Positions 18,488-28,069 are shown, counted from the first letter of the stretch. The stretch is DNA of 64,000 nucleotides from Chromobacterium sp. ATCC 53434 (GCF_002848345.1 NZ_CP025429.1:4588001-4652000), one strand, 5' to 3'. Notes: generated from the sequence alone by a model not told the origin. Translations and numbers: made by a program.

Positions 18488-18652
18488 ATGCGTACCCTGC
18501 TCGTCTGCGCCAGCATGTTCCTCTTTCTCGCCGCCTGCGGCTACAAGGGCCCGCTGGTGCTGCCCAAGGCCCCGACCGGCCATCATGCCGCCAAACCGGC
18601 GGCCTCGGCGCCGCAAGCCGCGGTCCCGGCCGCCGCCTCCGCCGCGCGCTGA
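18488..18652 (+). CDS. lptM: LPS translocon maturation lipoprotein LptM (YifL)
   Basis: A 54-residue lipoprotein too short for many gene finders. The signal peptide MRTLLVCASMFLFLAAC ends in the lipobox LAAC (Cys17), followed directly by the family signature GYKGPLVLPK and a low-complexity Ala/Pro tail. LptM helps LptD mature in the outer membrane. Its position divergent from cyaY is the classic one. In many relatives dapF or lysA follows; here a hisC-like gene follows instead. Confidence 0.88.
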   Translation: MRTLLVCASMFLFLAACGYKGPLVLPKAPTGHHAAKPAASAPQAAVPAAASAAR

Positions 18653-18745
18653 AAGCCGATGTCATAAGGATATTGCCAAGCGATCGCTTGTCGAACCGGG
18701 CCATGGCCTAGAATGGCCGTCGTCAACTCGGGAGTGGGAACTGCC

Positions 18746-19840
18746 ATGCACTACGCGCGCCACCTGGAACACCATACCATCGTCAACCCGTTTCCCGGCA
18801 TCGCCAAGCTCGAAGCGGCGCTGGGGCACAAGGTGGTCTGCCGCCTGGGCGCCAACGAAAGCATGGCCAAGCCCGATTCGCCGCTATTGGCCGAATGGGG
18901 CGAGCTGCTGACCGAGCTGGCGCGGCTGTATCCGGACCCGTACGCGCTGGCCCTGCGCGAGCTGGCCGCCGAGCGCCACGGCGTCGAAGCGAGCCAGGTG
19001 CTGTTCGACAGCGGCGCCGACAGCCTGATCCTGCTGGCGCTGCGGCTGCGCTGCAATGCCGGCGACGCGGTGGTATGCAGCGCCGGCACCTATCCCGCTT
19101 TCCGCTACTTCGCCGAGGGCGTCGGCGCGCGCATCCTGGAAGTGCCGTACCAGCAGCACGGCGTCGGGCTGCGCCCCGACCTTGCCCGGCTGTGCGAGGT
19201 GGCGCACGCCGAACGCGCCGTCGTGCTGTATCTGGCCAATCCCGACAACCCGACCGGCCACTACTGGTCCGCCGCCGACATCCTGGCCCTGCGCCAGCAG
19301 CTGCCGTCGCAAACGCTGCTGATCCTGGACGAGGCCTATGTCGATTTCTGCGTCGATCCGCAGGACGCGCCGCCGGCCGGCGCGATGGCCAATACGCTGC
19401 GGCTGCGCACGCTGTCCAAGGCTTACGGCCTGGCCGGCCTGCGCGTCGGCTTCGCGCTGGCGCCGGCCGACATCATCGCCAAGGCCGACCAGATCCGTCC
19501 GCAGTACGCGCTGTCCGGCCTGGCCCAGCACGCGGCGCGGCGAGTGCTGGAAGACCCGGACTACAGCGTCCAGCTGGTGCAGGCCACGCTGCAGCTGCGC
19601 GACAAGCTGGACGCGGCGCTGCGCGCCCGCGACCTGACCGTGCTGCCGTCGCACACCAACTTCGTCGCCGTTGTCTATCCGAACGCCACCGCCGCCGAGG
19701 CGATCCAGCGCTGCCTGCTGGCCGACGGCATCGCGGTGCACCGCCCGCCGCACCCGGCCCTGCGCCATCTGCTGCGCGTCACCGCCCAGCCGCCGGCGCT
19801 GTCGAGCAAGGTGCTGGACGCGCTGGCCGGCCACCGCTGA
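18746..19840 (+). CDS. hisC: Histidinol-phosphate aminotransferase-like PLP enzyme
   Basis: A 364-residue class I/II aminotransferase of the HisC type. The substrate/PLP motifs CRLGANESMAKPDS, LYPDPYALALREL, ANPDNPTGHYW, ILDEAYVDF and the lysine motif RTLSKAYGLAGLRVGF (PLP Lys225) are in order. It should swap the amino group of histidinol phosphate (or an aromatic 2-oxo acid) with glutamate. No other his gene is near, so it may be a second, non-biosynthetic copy; the symbol marks family only. A GGGAGTGGGAA site precedes the ATG at 18746. Confidence 0.8.
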   Translation: MHYARHLEHHTIVNPFPGIAKLEAALGHKVVCRLGANESMAKPDSPLLAEWGELLTELARLYPDPYALALRELAAERHGVEASQVLFDSGADSLILLALRLRCNAGDAVVCSAGTYPAFRYFAEGVGARILEVPYQQHGVGLRPDLARLCEVAHAERAVVLYLANPDNPTGHYWSAADILALRQQLPSQTLLILDEAYVDFCVDPQDAPPAGAMANTLRLRTLSKAYGLAGLRVGFALAPADIIAKADQIRPQYALSGLAQHAARRVLEDPDYSVQLVQATLQLRDKLDAALRARDLTVLPSHTNFVAVVYPNATAAEAIQRCLLADGIAVHRPPHPALRHLLRVTAQPPALSSKVLDALAGHR

Positions 19841-19868
19841 GTCCGCCCGCCGGCGGTGAATAGTTGCG

Positions 19869-19897
19869 TTGACCCCAGGTAACGCCAGTGACATAAG
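19869..19897 (+). promoter_or_regulatory. Candidate sigma-70 promoter upstream of 19923
   Basis: TTGACC (5/6) and CATAAG (4/6) are separated by 17 bases, predicting a transcript start near 19904, about 20 bases before the next gene. Confidence 0.5.
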
Positions 19898-19922
19898 CGG
19901 TACGGAAATCTTTCCATATCGC

Positions 19923-20738
19923 ATGTCACCGATGATGAAACCTTCCCTCGCACTGGCGGCGTTGCTGCTGCCGCTGGGCGCCGCCGCCGCGCCCATCACC
20001 AATTTCGATTCGCCGCCGGTCGTCGACCTGGCCGGACAGCTGCGCGCGCAAGCGCACGGCGCGCGCGCCGTCGCCGTGCAACAGCTGGACACCGCCAGCG
20101 GCGACGGCATTCTGCGCGCCGCGGCCGACACTCGCCAACGGCTCAATCCAATGGAATCGCCGAAGAGCGACGCCAAGGCGCTGGCCGCCCACGCCGGGCT
20201 AGCCCAGCGCAAGGGGCCGCTGCTGACCGTCTCGGCCGGCAACGGCAGCCGGCTGCAGTTCAAGAGCTGGCGCACCAGCCAGGGCGATGGCGACAGCTCC
20301 GCCTTCGCCTACCAGGGCCCGCTGGCCGGCGGCGCGCTGCAGCGGGTGGACCTGTGGTTCGGCCACGACGCGCCCGGCAGCCTGCTGATCGACAACCGCG
20401 ACGGCAAGGTCTACTTCACCTACAGCACCGAGAACATCGTCGCGCCGGCCCCGGACGGCAAGGCGCTGCTGCAGGTGCAGACCGAATCCGACTGGCGCCT
20501 GCAACTGTCGCCGCTGCCGCAGAGCGGCCAGGGCGGCCTGTTCTGCAGCCTGCGGCGCGACAGCGGCGCCAGCACCGTCTTCAAGTCCTGGCAGGGTGAC
20601 GCCGTGGGGCTGGAGCTGGAGCAGGGCGGCCAGCGCGTCGCGCTGCGCATCGCCCGCGACGGCGGCGCGTGGCGGGTGGCCGCCAGCCAGCCGGCGATGC
20701 TGGCCCGGCTGGGCCTGCGCTGCAGCCTGCCGCGCTGA
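19923..20738 (+). CDS. Exported protein of unknown function
   Basis: A roughly 270-residue protein with a signal peptide (MMKPSLALAALLLPLGAAAAP). No catalytic motif was recognised. The mature part is mostly beta-strand-like, with an internal echo between LQFKSWRTSQGD and VFKSWQGDA and single Trp residues in each, which may mark two related lobes. Start codons at 19923, 19932 and 19935 are all possible; none has a strong Shine-Dalgarno. It is followed after 66 bases by another small exported protein on the same strand. Confidence 0.6.
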   Translation: MSPMMKPSLALAALLLPLGAAAAPITNFDSPPVVDLAGQLRAQAHGARAVAVQQLDTASGDGILRAAADTRQRLNPMESPKSDAKALAAHAGLAQRKGPLLTVSAGNGSRLQFKSWRTSQGDGDSSAFAYQGPLAGGALQRVDLWFGHDAPGSLLIDNRDGKVYFTYSTENIVAPAPDGKALLQVQTESDWRLQLSPLPQSGQGGLFCSLRRDSGASTVFKSWQGDAVGLELEQGGQRVALRIARDGGAWRVAASQPAMLARLGLRCSLPR

Positions 20739-20745
20739 CGCCCGC

Positions 20746-20768
20746 GGCGCCCGCCTGGCGCGGGCGCC
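20746..20768 (+). repeat. Inverted repeat between two exported-protein genes
   Basis: GGCGCCCGC and GCGGGCGCC pair around CTGGC. No T-run follows, so it may attenuate or stabilise mRNA and not terminate fully. Confidence 0.4.
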
Positions 20769-20804
20769 GGCCGTGATGAACCCAAGCAAGAAAACCATTC
20801 GAAC

Positions 20805-21179
20805 ATGAAAACCACCCATGCCGCGCGCGCGCTGAGCGCGCTGTTGCTGCTGGCCGCCGGCCCGCTGTCCCAGGCCCAGCCGCTCGCCGTGCGCGAAGAC
20901 GGCGAGACCGCCGTCAGGCTCAGCGGCACCGTCATCGGTCCGATCTCGTCCGGCAGCAAGGCCGACGGCACCCTTTTCAAGGCCTACCATCTGAAACTGG
21001 CCCAGCCGCTGACGCTGGACGACGGCGCCGAATGCGGCGAGCAGGACAAGCGCAGCCTGGCGCTGAACCAGGAAGACATGGGCCGCTACAAGGGCCGGGC
21101 CATCACCGTCAAGGCCAAGGTGTTCTGCCAGACTAACCGCACCGGCACCTACCATCTGAGCGACATCGCGGTGCAATAA
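20805..21179 (+). CDS. Small exported protein, possibly DUF4431-like
   Basis: A 124-residue protein with a signal peptide (residues 1-25, ending SQAQ) and a mature domain with two cysteines (ECGEQDK, KVFCQTN) that could form a disulfide. The pattern VRLSGTVIG, then YHLKLAQPLTLDD, then GRAITVKAKVFC resembles the small DUF4431-type periplasmic domains, but the similarity is from memory and weak. Function is unknown. It follows the unknown exported protein at 19923 and may share its transcript. Confidence 0.6.
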   Translation: MKTTHAARALSALLLLAAGPLSQAQPLAVREDGETAVRLSGTVIGPISSGSKADGTLFKAYHLKLAQPLTLDDGAECGEQDKRSLALNQEDMGRYKGRAITVKAKVFCQTNRTGTYHLSDIAVQ

Positions 21180-21330
21180 GACCCTGTTCGCGATCTTTTT
21201 GCGGCGGCGGCCGTTTTCCGCCGGATGCGGGGTGCACCCAGCGCCCCACCTGTCCCTTCCTCCGGTCGACAGCCGCCGCGCCGCCGCCTAGCATCGCCCC
21301 ATTTCCCCCGCTTTCCCCGGGCTTGCGATC

Positions 21331-22554
21331 ATGGACGACGATGCGCTGCGCCGACGCGCGGTACTGAAGGGCGGCCTCGCCGCCGCCGCGCTGCTGGCGC
21401 TGCCGGGCCGGGTCCGCGCCGCCTGGCTGGACCAGGGCTTCGACAACGGCTGGCGCGAGCTGGTCCCATACCCGCAGAAGATGCCGCTATTGCGCATCAC
21501 CACCCGGCCGGTCCATCTGGAAACGCCGTTCTCCCAGTTCGATCGCGGCCTGATCACCCCCAACGAGGCGGTGTTCGTCCGCTACCACCTGGCCGGCCAT
21601 CCGCTGGACATCGACCCCGCCGCCCACACGCTGACGATAGCCGGCAAGGTGAGCCGGCCGCTGACGCTGACATTGGCGGAGCTGAAAAAGCGCTTCGAGA
21701 CGGTGAGGCAGACGGTGGTGATGCAGTGCGCCGGCAACGGCCGCGGCCTGTCGCAGCCCAGGGTGCAGGGCGCGCAGCTCGGCAACGGCTCGATGGCCTG
21801 CGTCGAGATGGCCGGCGCGCGGCTGGCCGACGTGCTGGCCGCCGCCGGCGTCGACGACGGCGCGCGCCAGATCGCCTATCGCGGCACAGACCAGCCGGCG
21901 CTGGAGGCAACGCCGTCCTTCGTCCGCTCGCTGGACCTCGCCGACGCGCTGCGGCCGGAGGCGATGATAGCGTGGGAGATGAACGGCCGGCCGCTGCCGG
22001 TGCTGAACGGCTATCCGCTGCGCCTGGTGGTGCCGGGCTTCTACGCCGCCTACTGGATGAAGCATCTGTCCCGCATCGACGTGCTCGACCATGTGTTCGA
22101 CGGCTGGTTCGCCAGCCAGGCCTATGTGGTGCCCGACACGCCGGACAACGGCGTGCCGCCCGGAACCAGGCCGGACAGGACGGTGAGGCTGACCCGGATG
22201 AAGGTGCGCAGCTTCATCACCAATTTCTCCGACGGCGACATCGCGCCGGCGGGCCAGCTGGCGCTGCGCGGCATCGCCTTCGACGGCGGCAGCGGCATCC
22301 GCCGGGTCGACGTCTCCGCCGACGGCGGCGCGAGCTGGCTGCCGGCCCGGCTGGGAAAGGACGCCGGCCGTTTCGCGTTCCGGCCGTGGACGCTGACGCT
22401 GGACGACGTGAAGCCGGGACCGCTGACGCTGATGGCACGCGCCACCGCCAACGACGGCCAGGTCCAGCCCGCGGCCCAGCCGTGGAATCCAGGCGGCTAC
22501 GCCCGCGACGTGATCGAGCGGCTGGACATCATCGTCACCGAGGCCGGACGATGA
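21331..22554 (+). CDS. sorA: Sulfite dehydrogenase molybdenum subunit, SorA-like
   Basis: A 407-residue sulfite-oxidase-family molybdoenzyme with a Tat signal (RRRAVLKGGLAAAALL). The molybdenum-cofactor domain has FVRYHLAGHP (Arg and His near the metal) and the molybdenum-ligand Cys133 in VMQCAGNGRG. The C-terminal Mo-co dimerisation domain starts near residue 285 (MKVRSFITNFSDG) with GGSGIRRVDVSADGG. It would oxidise sulfite to sulfate in the periplasm. Its stop overlaps the ATG of a CxxCH cytochrome gene (ATGA), giving the SorAB pair. Confidence 0.88.
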   Translation: MDDDALRRRAVLKGGLAAAALLALPGRVRAAWLDQGFDNGWRELVPYPQKMPLLRITTRPVHLETPFSQFDRGLITPNEAVFVRYHLAGHPLDIDPAAHTLTIAGKVSRPLTLTLAELKKRFETVRQTVVMQCAGNGRGLSQPRVQGAQLGNGSMACVEMAGARLADVLAAAGVDDGARQIAYRGTDQPALEATPSFVRSLDLADALRPEAMIAWEMNGRPLPVLNGYPLRLVVPGFYAAYWMKHLSRIDVLDHVFDGWFASQAYVVPDTPDNGVPPGTRPDRTVRLTRMKVRSFITNFSDGDIAPAGQLALRGIAFDGGSGIRRVDVSADGGASWLPARLGKDAGRFAFRPWTLTLDDVKPGPLTLMARATANDGQVQPAAQPWNPGGYARDVIERLDIIVTEAGR

Positions 22555-22874
22555 GGGCCGCGCTGCTGTTGACGCTGCTGCTGGCCGGCCCCGCCGGCGC
22601 GGCAAGCATCTCGCTGCCGAACGAGACGGCGATGCTGCCGGACAGCGGCCATCCCGGCTATCTGCCGGCGCTGCAGCGCTGCCTGATCTGCCACTCCGCC
22701 GACTACATCGCGCTGCAGCCGGATTTCGACGAGGCGCGCTGGCGCGCCATCGTCGACAAGATGCGGCTGGCGTTCAAGGCGCCGGTCCCGGCGGAGGAGG
22801 CGGCACCGATCGCCGCCTATCTGGCCGACGCCCAGCGCCGCCGGCTGCTGCGGCCGCATCCGCCCAAGCCCTGA
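22551..22874 (+). CDS. sorB: Cytochrome c subunit of sulfite dehydrogenase, SorB-like
   Basis: A 107-residue exported monoheme cytochrome. The signal peptide ends near residue 18 (GPAGAA), the heme site is CLICH (C44, C47, H48), and Met71 in DKMRLAFKAP is the likely sixth ligand, in the W..IV..M...F.AP pattern of SorB. It is coupled to the sorA-like gene by an ATGA overlap and would take its electrons to the respiratory chain. Confidence 0.85.
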   Translation: MRAALLLTLLLAGPAGAASISLPNETAMLPDSGHPGYLPALQRCLICHSADYIALQPDFDEARWRAIVDKMRLAFKAPVPAEEAAPIAAYLADAQRRRLLRPHPPKP

Positions 22875-23037
22875 CAGTCCTTTCGCGACAGCGGGCCGGC
22901 AGGAACAGGCCGGGACGCGCTTGCCGCCCGCAGGCCAGGCCCCCAAAATACGCAAACATCATTAATGGGATCCAGTTTGGCCCCCCGTCTGTCTGCCGTT
23001 ATCATCGGACGCTTGCCCATCCCGAGACGGAGACGCC

Positions 23038-23859
23038 ATGTTCACGCTTTCCACCCTGACGCTGGCCGCCTACGGCCTGATGGCGCTGGGCCTGATCGCC
23101 GCCAGCCTGCGCCAGGAAGCGCCCGGCTGGATCGCGCTGACCACCAGCGCGATGGTGGCGCTGGCCGCCGGCGTGCTGCAGCCGCTGGGCCTGCTGGCCG
23201 CGGTCATCGTCGCCGGCCTGACGCTGGCGCTGCGCCGCTACCCGCGGCCGGAGCTGTACCTGGTGTGGATAGCCGCGCTGTTGGCGCTGGCCGTGCACGC
23301 GCTGCCCGGCTTCGACAATCCCTTGCTGTGGCAGGGCAAGGCCAGCGCCGCCAGCGCGCCGTACCGGCTGTTCTGGAGCTACGACAAGGGCCTGGCCGGC
23401 CTGCTGCTGTTGCTGAATCTCGCCCGCGCGCCGCTGCCCGAACGGCAGCTGGGCTGGCCGGCGGCGGCCGTAGGCGCCTTGGCGCTACTGTTCGTGTTCG
23501 GCATCGCCTCCGCCGTCGGCGTCATAGGCTTCGCGCCGAAATGGCCGGACTGGCTGCTGCCGTGGCTGCTGGCCAACTGCTTCCTGGTATCGCTGGTGGA
23601 GGAGGCCTTCTTCCGCGCCGGCGTCCAGCGCTGGCTGGAGTTGCGCACCGAACCGTTCGCCGCGCTGATGGCGGCGTCGCTGCTGTTCGGCCTGGCCCAT
23701 CTGGCCGGCGGCTGGGCCTGGGTGGGCCTGGCCACGCTGGCCGGCATAGGCTACGGCCTGATCTACGCCGCGCGGCGCCAGCTGTGGCTGGCGGTGCTGG
23801 CCCATCTGGGCTTCAACACGCTGCAGCTATTGTTGTTCACCTATCCGAAACTGGCTTGA
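23038..23859 (+). CDS. CPBP family intramembrane glutamic protease
   Basis: A 273-residue membrane protein with about seven hydrophobic segments. The CPBP (Abi) motifs are present: EEAFFR (E188, E189), LLFGLAHLAGG and LAHLGFNTLQ, which build the intramembrane active site as in Rce1-like proteases. Bacterial members are linked to bacteriocin self-immunity or membrane-protein processing; the substrate here is unknown. GGAGACGCC precedes the ATG. It appears monocistronic. Confidence 0.85.
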   Translation: MFTLSTLTLAAYGLMALGLIAASLRQEAPGWIALTTSAMVALAAGVLQPLGLLAAVIVAGLTLALRRYPRPELYLVWIAALLALAVHALPGFDNPLLWQGKASAASAPYRLFWSYDKGLAGLLLLLNLARAPLPERQLGWPAAAVGALALLFVFGIASAVGVIGFAPKWPDWLLPWLLANCFLVSLVEEAFFRAGVQRWLELRTEPFAALMAASLLFGLAHLAGGWAWVGLATLAGIGYGLIYAARRQLWLAVLAHLGFNTLQLLLFTYPKLA

Positions 23860-23983
23860 AGGCGTCGATTCGAGCCAGCTTTATTCGCTAACTGTCTTGA
23901 TCTGAAAATAAAAAACCATAACGGGTAGTCTGCGGCATCGGTTAAAATTGCGCTTTCGTTCACCATCAGCGAGCAGCATCTCC

Positions 23984-24472
23984 ATGATTGAAGTCGGCAT
24001 CGTGATGGGTAGCAACAGCGACTGGGAAGTGATGCAGCACGCCGCCCGCGTGCTGAAAAGCTTCGGCATCGCCTGCGAAACCCGCGTCGTCTCCGCCCAC
24101 CGCACCCCGGACCTGCTGTTCCAGTACGCCGAAGAAGCCGCGCCGCGCGGCCTGGCGGCCATCATCGCCGGCGCCGGTGGCGCCGCCCACCTGCCGGGCA
24201 TGCTGGCCGCCAAGACCCATGTGCCGGTGCTGGGCGTGCCGGTGCCGTCCAAATACCTGCGCGGCGAGGATTCGCTGCTGTCCATCGTCCAGATGCCCAA
24301 GGGCATACCGGTGGCCACCTTCGCCATCGGCGAGGCCGGCGCCGCCAATGCCGCGCTGTTCGCGGTGGCGATGCTGGCGACCACCCGCCCGGAACTGGCC
24401 GAAAAGCTGACGGCCTTCCGCAAGCAACAGGAAGAAACCGTGCTGGCGATGACGCTGCCGGAGGTCGAATAA
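23984..24472 (+). CDS. purE: N5-carboxyaminoimidazole ribonucleotide mutase
   Basis: A 162-residue class I PurE that converts N5-CAIR to CAIR in purine synthesis. Motifs [13 protein letters not shown] (phosphate and active site), [22 protein letters not shown] and [15 protein letters not shown] are complete. A longer in-frame start at 23948 is less likely than the ATG at 23984, which begins [10 protein letters not shown] as in relatives. Its TAA overlaps the purK ATG by one base (TAATG), so the two consecutive enzymes are coupled. Confidence 0.96.
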   Translation: MIEVGIVMGSNSDWEVMQHAARVLKSFGIACETRVVSAHRTPDLLFQYAEEAAPRGLAAIIAGAGGAAHLPGMLAAKTHVPVLGVPVPSKYLRGEDSLLSIVQMPKGIPVATFAIGEAGAANAALFAVAMLATTRPELAEKLTAFRKQQEETVLAMTLPEVE

Positions 24473-25602
24473 TGGCCGCCATCCTGCCGCCGGCGATGCT
24501 CGGCATACTCGGCGGCGGCCAGCTGGGCCGCATGTTCGTCGTCGCCGCCAAGACCATGGGCTACCGCGTCACCGTGCTGGACCCGGACGAGAACGCCCCC
24601 GCCGCCGCCTACGCCGACCGCCATCTTCGCGCGCCGTACAACGACCCCGCCGCGCTGCGCGAGCTGGCCGACAGCTGCGCCGCCGTCACCACCGAATTCG
24701 AGAACGTCAACGCCGACGCGATGCGCGAGCTGGCGCGCCGTACCCGCGTGTCGCCGTCCGGCGACTGCGTCGCCGTCGCCCAGGACCGCATCGCCGAAAA
24801 GGCGTGGATCAACAAGGCCGGCCTGCCCACCGCGCCCTACCTGGCGATCGAAAGCGTCGAGGACATCCAGGTCGACCTCTCGCCCTACCTGCCCGGCATC
24901 CTGAAGACCGCCCGTCTCGGCTACGACGGCAAGGGCCAGGCGCGGGTGCAGACCGCGGCCGAGGCGCGCGCCGCCTACGCCAATCTCGGCGGCCAGGCCT
25001 GCGTGCTGGAAAAGATGCTGGACCTGCAGCTGGAAGTGTCGGCCATCGTCACCCGCGTCAGCCCGGCGCAGAGCGCGGTGTTCCCGGTGGCGGAAAACCT
25101 CCACAAGGACGGCATACTCGACGAATCCATCGTGCCGGCGCGCATCGCCCCGGCGCTGGCGCGGCAGGCGCAGGACATGGCCAGGCAGCTGGCCGAGGCG
25201 CTCGACTACGTCGGCGTGCTGGCGGTGGAATTCTTCGTGCTCGCCGATGACAGCCTGGTGGTCAACGAGATCGCCCCGCGCCCGCACAACTCCGGCCACT
25301 ACACGCTGACCGCCTGTCTGACCGACCAGTTCCAGCAGCAGGTGCGCGCGATGTGCGGCCTGCTGCCGGGCCGCACCGACCTGCTCAGCCCGGTGGCGAT
25401 GGTGAATTTGCTCGGCGACGTGTGGAAAGAGGACGGCCGCGAGCCAAACTGGGACGTGCTGATGGAGGCGCCCAACGTCCAACTGCACCTGTACGGCAAG
25501 AAAAACGCGCGGCCGGGCCGCAAAATGGGCCATTTCAACGTGATGGCCGCCAGCGCCGACGAGGCGCTGGAACAGGCCAGGGCGCTGAAGGACACCTTGT
25601 AG
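24472..25602 (+). CDS. purK: 5-(carboxyamino)imidazole ribonucleotide synthase
   Basis: A 376-residue ATP-grasp enzyme that carboxylates AIR to N5-CAIR. It begins with the nucleotide-site sequence [13 protein letters not shown], has TTEFENV, the ATP-grasp region [17 protein letters not shown] and the metal-binding [15 protein letters not shown]. It overlaps purE, its product's user, by one base. Length is normal. Confidence 0.96.
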   Translation: MAAILPPAMLGILGGGQLGRMFVVAAKTMGYRVTVLDPDENAPAAAYADRHLRAPYNDPAALRELADSCAAVTTEFENVNADAMRELARRTRVSPSGDCVAVAQDRIAEKAWINKAGLPTAPYLAIESVEDIQVDLSPYLPGILKTARLGYDGKGQARVQTAAEARAAYANLGGQACVLEKMLDLQLEVSAIVTRVSPAQSAVFPVAENLHKDGILDESIVPARIAPALARQAQDMARQLAEALDYVGVLAVEFFVLADDSLVVNEIAPRPHNSGHYTLTACLTDQFQQQVRAMCGLLPGRTDLLSPVAMVNLLGDVWKEDGREPNWDVLMEAPNVQLHLYGKKNARPGRKMGHFNVMAASADEALEQARALKDTL

Positions 25603-25706
25603 CATGCCGAGCGGGTCCATTTCGCCGCCCCCGCCCGGCCGGTAGGCTGAACGTGGCGCCGCTTGTCCGGCGCCCGACCGCTACCGAACGACACAAGGTT
25701 TCCACG

Positions 25707-26441
25707 ATGAACACGATTTCTACATTCCCGTCCCTGTTCCGCCCGGCCCGCCTGGCCTCCTTGCTGTGCGCGCTGGCGCTGGCGCCGCAATTCCCGGTCC
25801 AGGCCGCCGAGACGCCGGCTTCCCAGGCGCTGGCGCCGCAAGCGGCCGCCGCGCCGCTGGCCGAACAGGCCTACCAGCTGATGATGTCCGGCCAGCAAGC
25901 CAAGGCCCACGAGCTGTATCTGCAGGCCGCCGCGATGGGCAACCGCCGCGCGCTGTCGACCTTGGCGGAAAGCTACGGCCGCAACCGAAACGGCTTTCTG
26001 AAATCGCCGTCGGTGAAAAAGGACTACCCGCGCCTGCTCGGCCTGCTGGAGCGCGCCGCGCGCTATCCGGAACCGGAGGGCAGCGGCTACTGGCTGCAGA
26101 GCGACTACGCGGTGCTGCTGGCCACCGCGCCGGCGCCGTACCGCGACGCCAAGCGCGGCGGTCAGTTGCTGGAGCAACTGATGCGACAGCATCCGTCGAT
26201 TGCAGAATGTTATCTGCTCGGCCAGATGCACGAAGAGGGCCGGGGCTTCGCCGCCGATGGCCAGCAGGCCGTCTACTGGTACCAGAAGGCCTTGAGCGCC
26301 GACGCCAGCTACGCGCCGCCGTACATCCAGCGCGCGCTGTCGCGGCTGTACCGCACCGGCGCCGCCAATCTGCCGCCGGACGCCAAGAAGGCGCGCGAGT
26401 GGGCCGACAAGGCCAAGCGCAATCCCGGCTACCAGTCCTGA
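25707..26441 (+). CDS. Exported Sel1-repeat protein
   Basis: A 244-residue protein with a long signal peptide (about residues 1-33, ending VQAAE) and Sel1/TPR-like repeats (AYQLMMSGQQAKAHELYLQAAAMGN, CYLLGQMHEEGRGFAADGQQAVYWY). It is probably a periplasmic protein-protein scaffold; partner unknown. The start at 25707 is preceded by AAGGTTT. It sits between purK and an AlkD-like gene that begins eight bases after its stop, so those two are likely co-transcribed. Confidence 0.8.
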   Translation: MNTISTFPSLFRPARLASLLCALALAPQFPVQAAETPASQALAPQAAAAPLAEQAYQLMMSGQQAKAHELYLQAAAMGNRRALSTLAESYGRNRNGFLKSPSVKKDYPRLLGLLERAARYPEPEGSGYWLQSDYAVLLATAPAPYRDAKRGGQLLEQLMRQHPSIAECYLLGQMHEEGRGFAADGQQAVYWYQKALSADASYAPPYIQRALSRLYRTGAANLPPDAKKAREWADKAKRNPGYQS

Positions 26442-26448
26442 CGCCGCC

Positions 26449-27120
26449 ATGGCCCCGAGCGCCGAGCCGACCGAACTGCGCGCCCTGCTGAGCGCCGCCG
26501 CCGACCCGGCGCGCGCGCCGGCGATGCGCGCCTATATGCGCGGGCAGTTCGACTTTCTCGGCGTCGCCGCCCCGCTCAGGCGCCGGGCCGCCGGCGCGTG
26601 GATCCGCTCGCACGACGCGGCCGGCCCCGACGGCTGGCTGGCGCTGGCCGAAGCGCTGTGGCGGCAGCCCGAGCGCGAGTTCCACTACGTGGCGCTGGAC
26701 CTGCTGGCCCGCCACGCCGCCGCGCTGCCGGCCTCGGCGCTGCCCAGGCTGCTGGCGCTGGCGACGGCCAACGCCTGGTGGGACACCGTCGACGGCCTGG
26801 CCGCCTGGGCGGTCGGCCCGCTGGTGCGGAGCCGGCGCGAGCTGCAGGCCGATATGGACGGGCTGGCCGGCGACGCCGACTTCTGGCTGCGCCGCGTCGC
26901 CATCCTGCACCAGTTATATTGGAAGCGCGAAACCGACGCGGCGCGGCTGTTCCGCTACTGCGGCGCCAATGCCGCCGATCCTGAATTCTTCATCCGCAAG
27001 GCGATAGGCTGGGCCTTGCGCGAGTACGGCTACACCGACGCCGAAGCCGTCCGCAGCTTCGTCGCCGCCACCGCGCTGTCGCCGCTATCGCGGCGCGAAG
27101 CGCTGAAACGAATCCAATAG
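26449..27120 (+). CDS. AlkD-like DNA alkylation repair glycosylase
   Basis: A 223-residue all-helical HEAT-repeat protein of the AlkC/AlkD family. Residues match those of Bacillus cereus AlkD: WWDTVD gives W111 and D115 (W109/D113 in AlkD) and [11 protein letters not shown] gives W188 (W187). These cradle the damaged nucleotide without base flipping, so an active 3-methyladenine/7-methylguanine glycosylase is likely. It begins eight bases after the Sel1 gene and ends 23 bases before purC. Confidence 0.87.
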   Translation: MAPSAEPTELRALLSAAADPARAPAMRAYMRGQFDFLGVAAPLRRRAAGAWIRSHDAAGPDGWLALAEALWRQPEREFHYVALDLLARHAAALPASALPRLLALATANAWWDTVDGLAAWAVGPLVRSRRELQADMDGLAGDADFWLRRVAILHQLYWKRETDAARLFRYCGANAADPEFFIRKAIGWALREYGYTDAEAVRSFVAATALSPLSRREALKRIQ

Positions 27121-27143
27121 CAACCCCCGCCCGCGAAGGAAGC

Positions 27144-28025
27144 ATGATGACCGGACTGAACACCACCCATCTGAAGAGCCTGAACAAGATCTACTCCGGC
27201 AAGGTGCGCGACCTCTACGAGATCGACGACAAGCGCATGCTGATGATCGCCACCGACAGGCTGTCCGCCTTCGACGTGATCCTGGACGATCCGATTCCGG
27301 CCAAGGGCCAGATCCTGACCGCGATCTCCAATTTCTGGTTCGACAAGCTGAAGGACGTGGTGCCCAATCACCTGACCGGCGACAAGCCGGAAGACGTGGT
27401 GTCGGCGGAGGACCTGCCGCAGGTCGAGGGCCGCGCCGTCGTCGCCAAGCGCCTGAAGGCCGTGCCGATCGAGGCGGTGGTGCGCGGCTACCTGGCCGGT
27501 TCCGGCTGGAAGGAATACCAACAGTCCGGCTCGGTCTGCGGCATCGCGCTGCCGGCCGGCCTCAGGGAGGCGGACAAGCTGCCCGAGCCTATCTTCACCC
27601 CGTCCACCAAGGCGGCGGTCGGCGACCACGACGAGAACATCGACTTCGCGCGATGCGAGGCCATCGTCGGCAAGGAATTGGCGGTCAAGGTGCGCGACAC
27701 CGCCATCCTGCTGTACCAGGCGGCGTCCGAATACGCCGCGACGCGCGGCATCATCATCTGCGACACCAAGTTCGAGTTCGGCCTGGACGAGGACGGCACG
27801 CTGACGCTGATGGACGAGGCGCTGACGCCGGACTCCAGCCGCTTCTGGCCGGCCGACAGCTACCGGCCGGGCAGCAATCCGCCGTCGTTCGACAAGCAGT
27901 TCGTCCGCGACTGGCTGGAAGCCTCGGGCTGGAACAAGCAGGCCCCGGCGCCGGCGGTGCCGCTGGATGTGCGCGAGAAGACCGCCGCCAAGTACCGCGA
28001 GGCGCTGCAACGGCTGGCCGGCTGA
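27144..28025 (+). CDS. purC: Phosphoribosylaminoimidazole-succinocarboxamide synthase
   Basis: A 293-residue SAICAR synthetase of purine synthesis. Motifs [14 protein letters not shown] (ATP site), [36 protein letters not shown] and [14 protein letters not shown] are intact. Its length matches the long bacterial form. GAAGGAAGC precedes ATG ATG at 27144-27149; either could start. It lies 1.5 kb from purEK with two non-purine genes between. Confidence 0.96.
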   Translation: MMTGLNTTHLKSLNKIYSGKVRDLYEIDDKRMLMIATDRLSAFDVILDDPIPAKGQILTAISNFWFDKLKDVVPNHLTGDKPEDVVSAEDLPQVEGRAVVAKRLKAVPIEAVVRGYLAGSGWKEYQQSGSVCGIALPAGLREADKLPEPIFTPSTKAAVGDHDENIDFARCEAIVGKELAVKVRDTAILLYQAASEYAATRGIIICDTKFEFGLDEDGTLTLMDEALTPDSSRFWPADSYRPGSNPPSFDKQFVRDWLEASGWNKQAPAPAVPLDVREKTAAKYREALQRLAG

Positions 28026-28045
28026 ACGCGCGAAGACCGGCGTCC

Positions 28046-28069
28046 GGCGCCGCCGCTCCCGGCGGCGCC
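28046..28069 (+). terminator. Candidate hairpin after purC
   Basis: GGCGCCGCC and GGCGGCGCC pair around CTCCC-type loop bases. Only CTTGA follows, so termination may be Rho-assisted. Confidence 0.35.
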
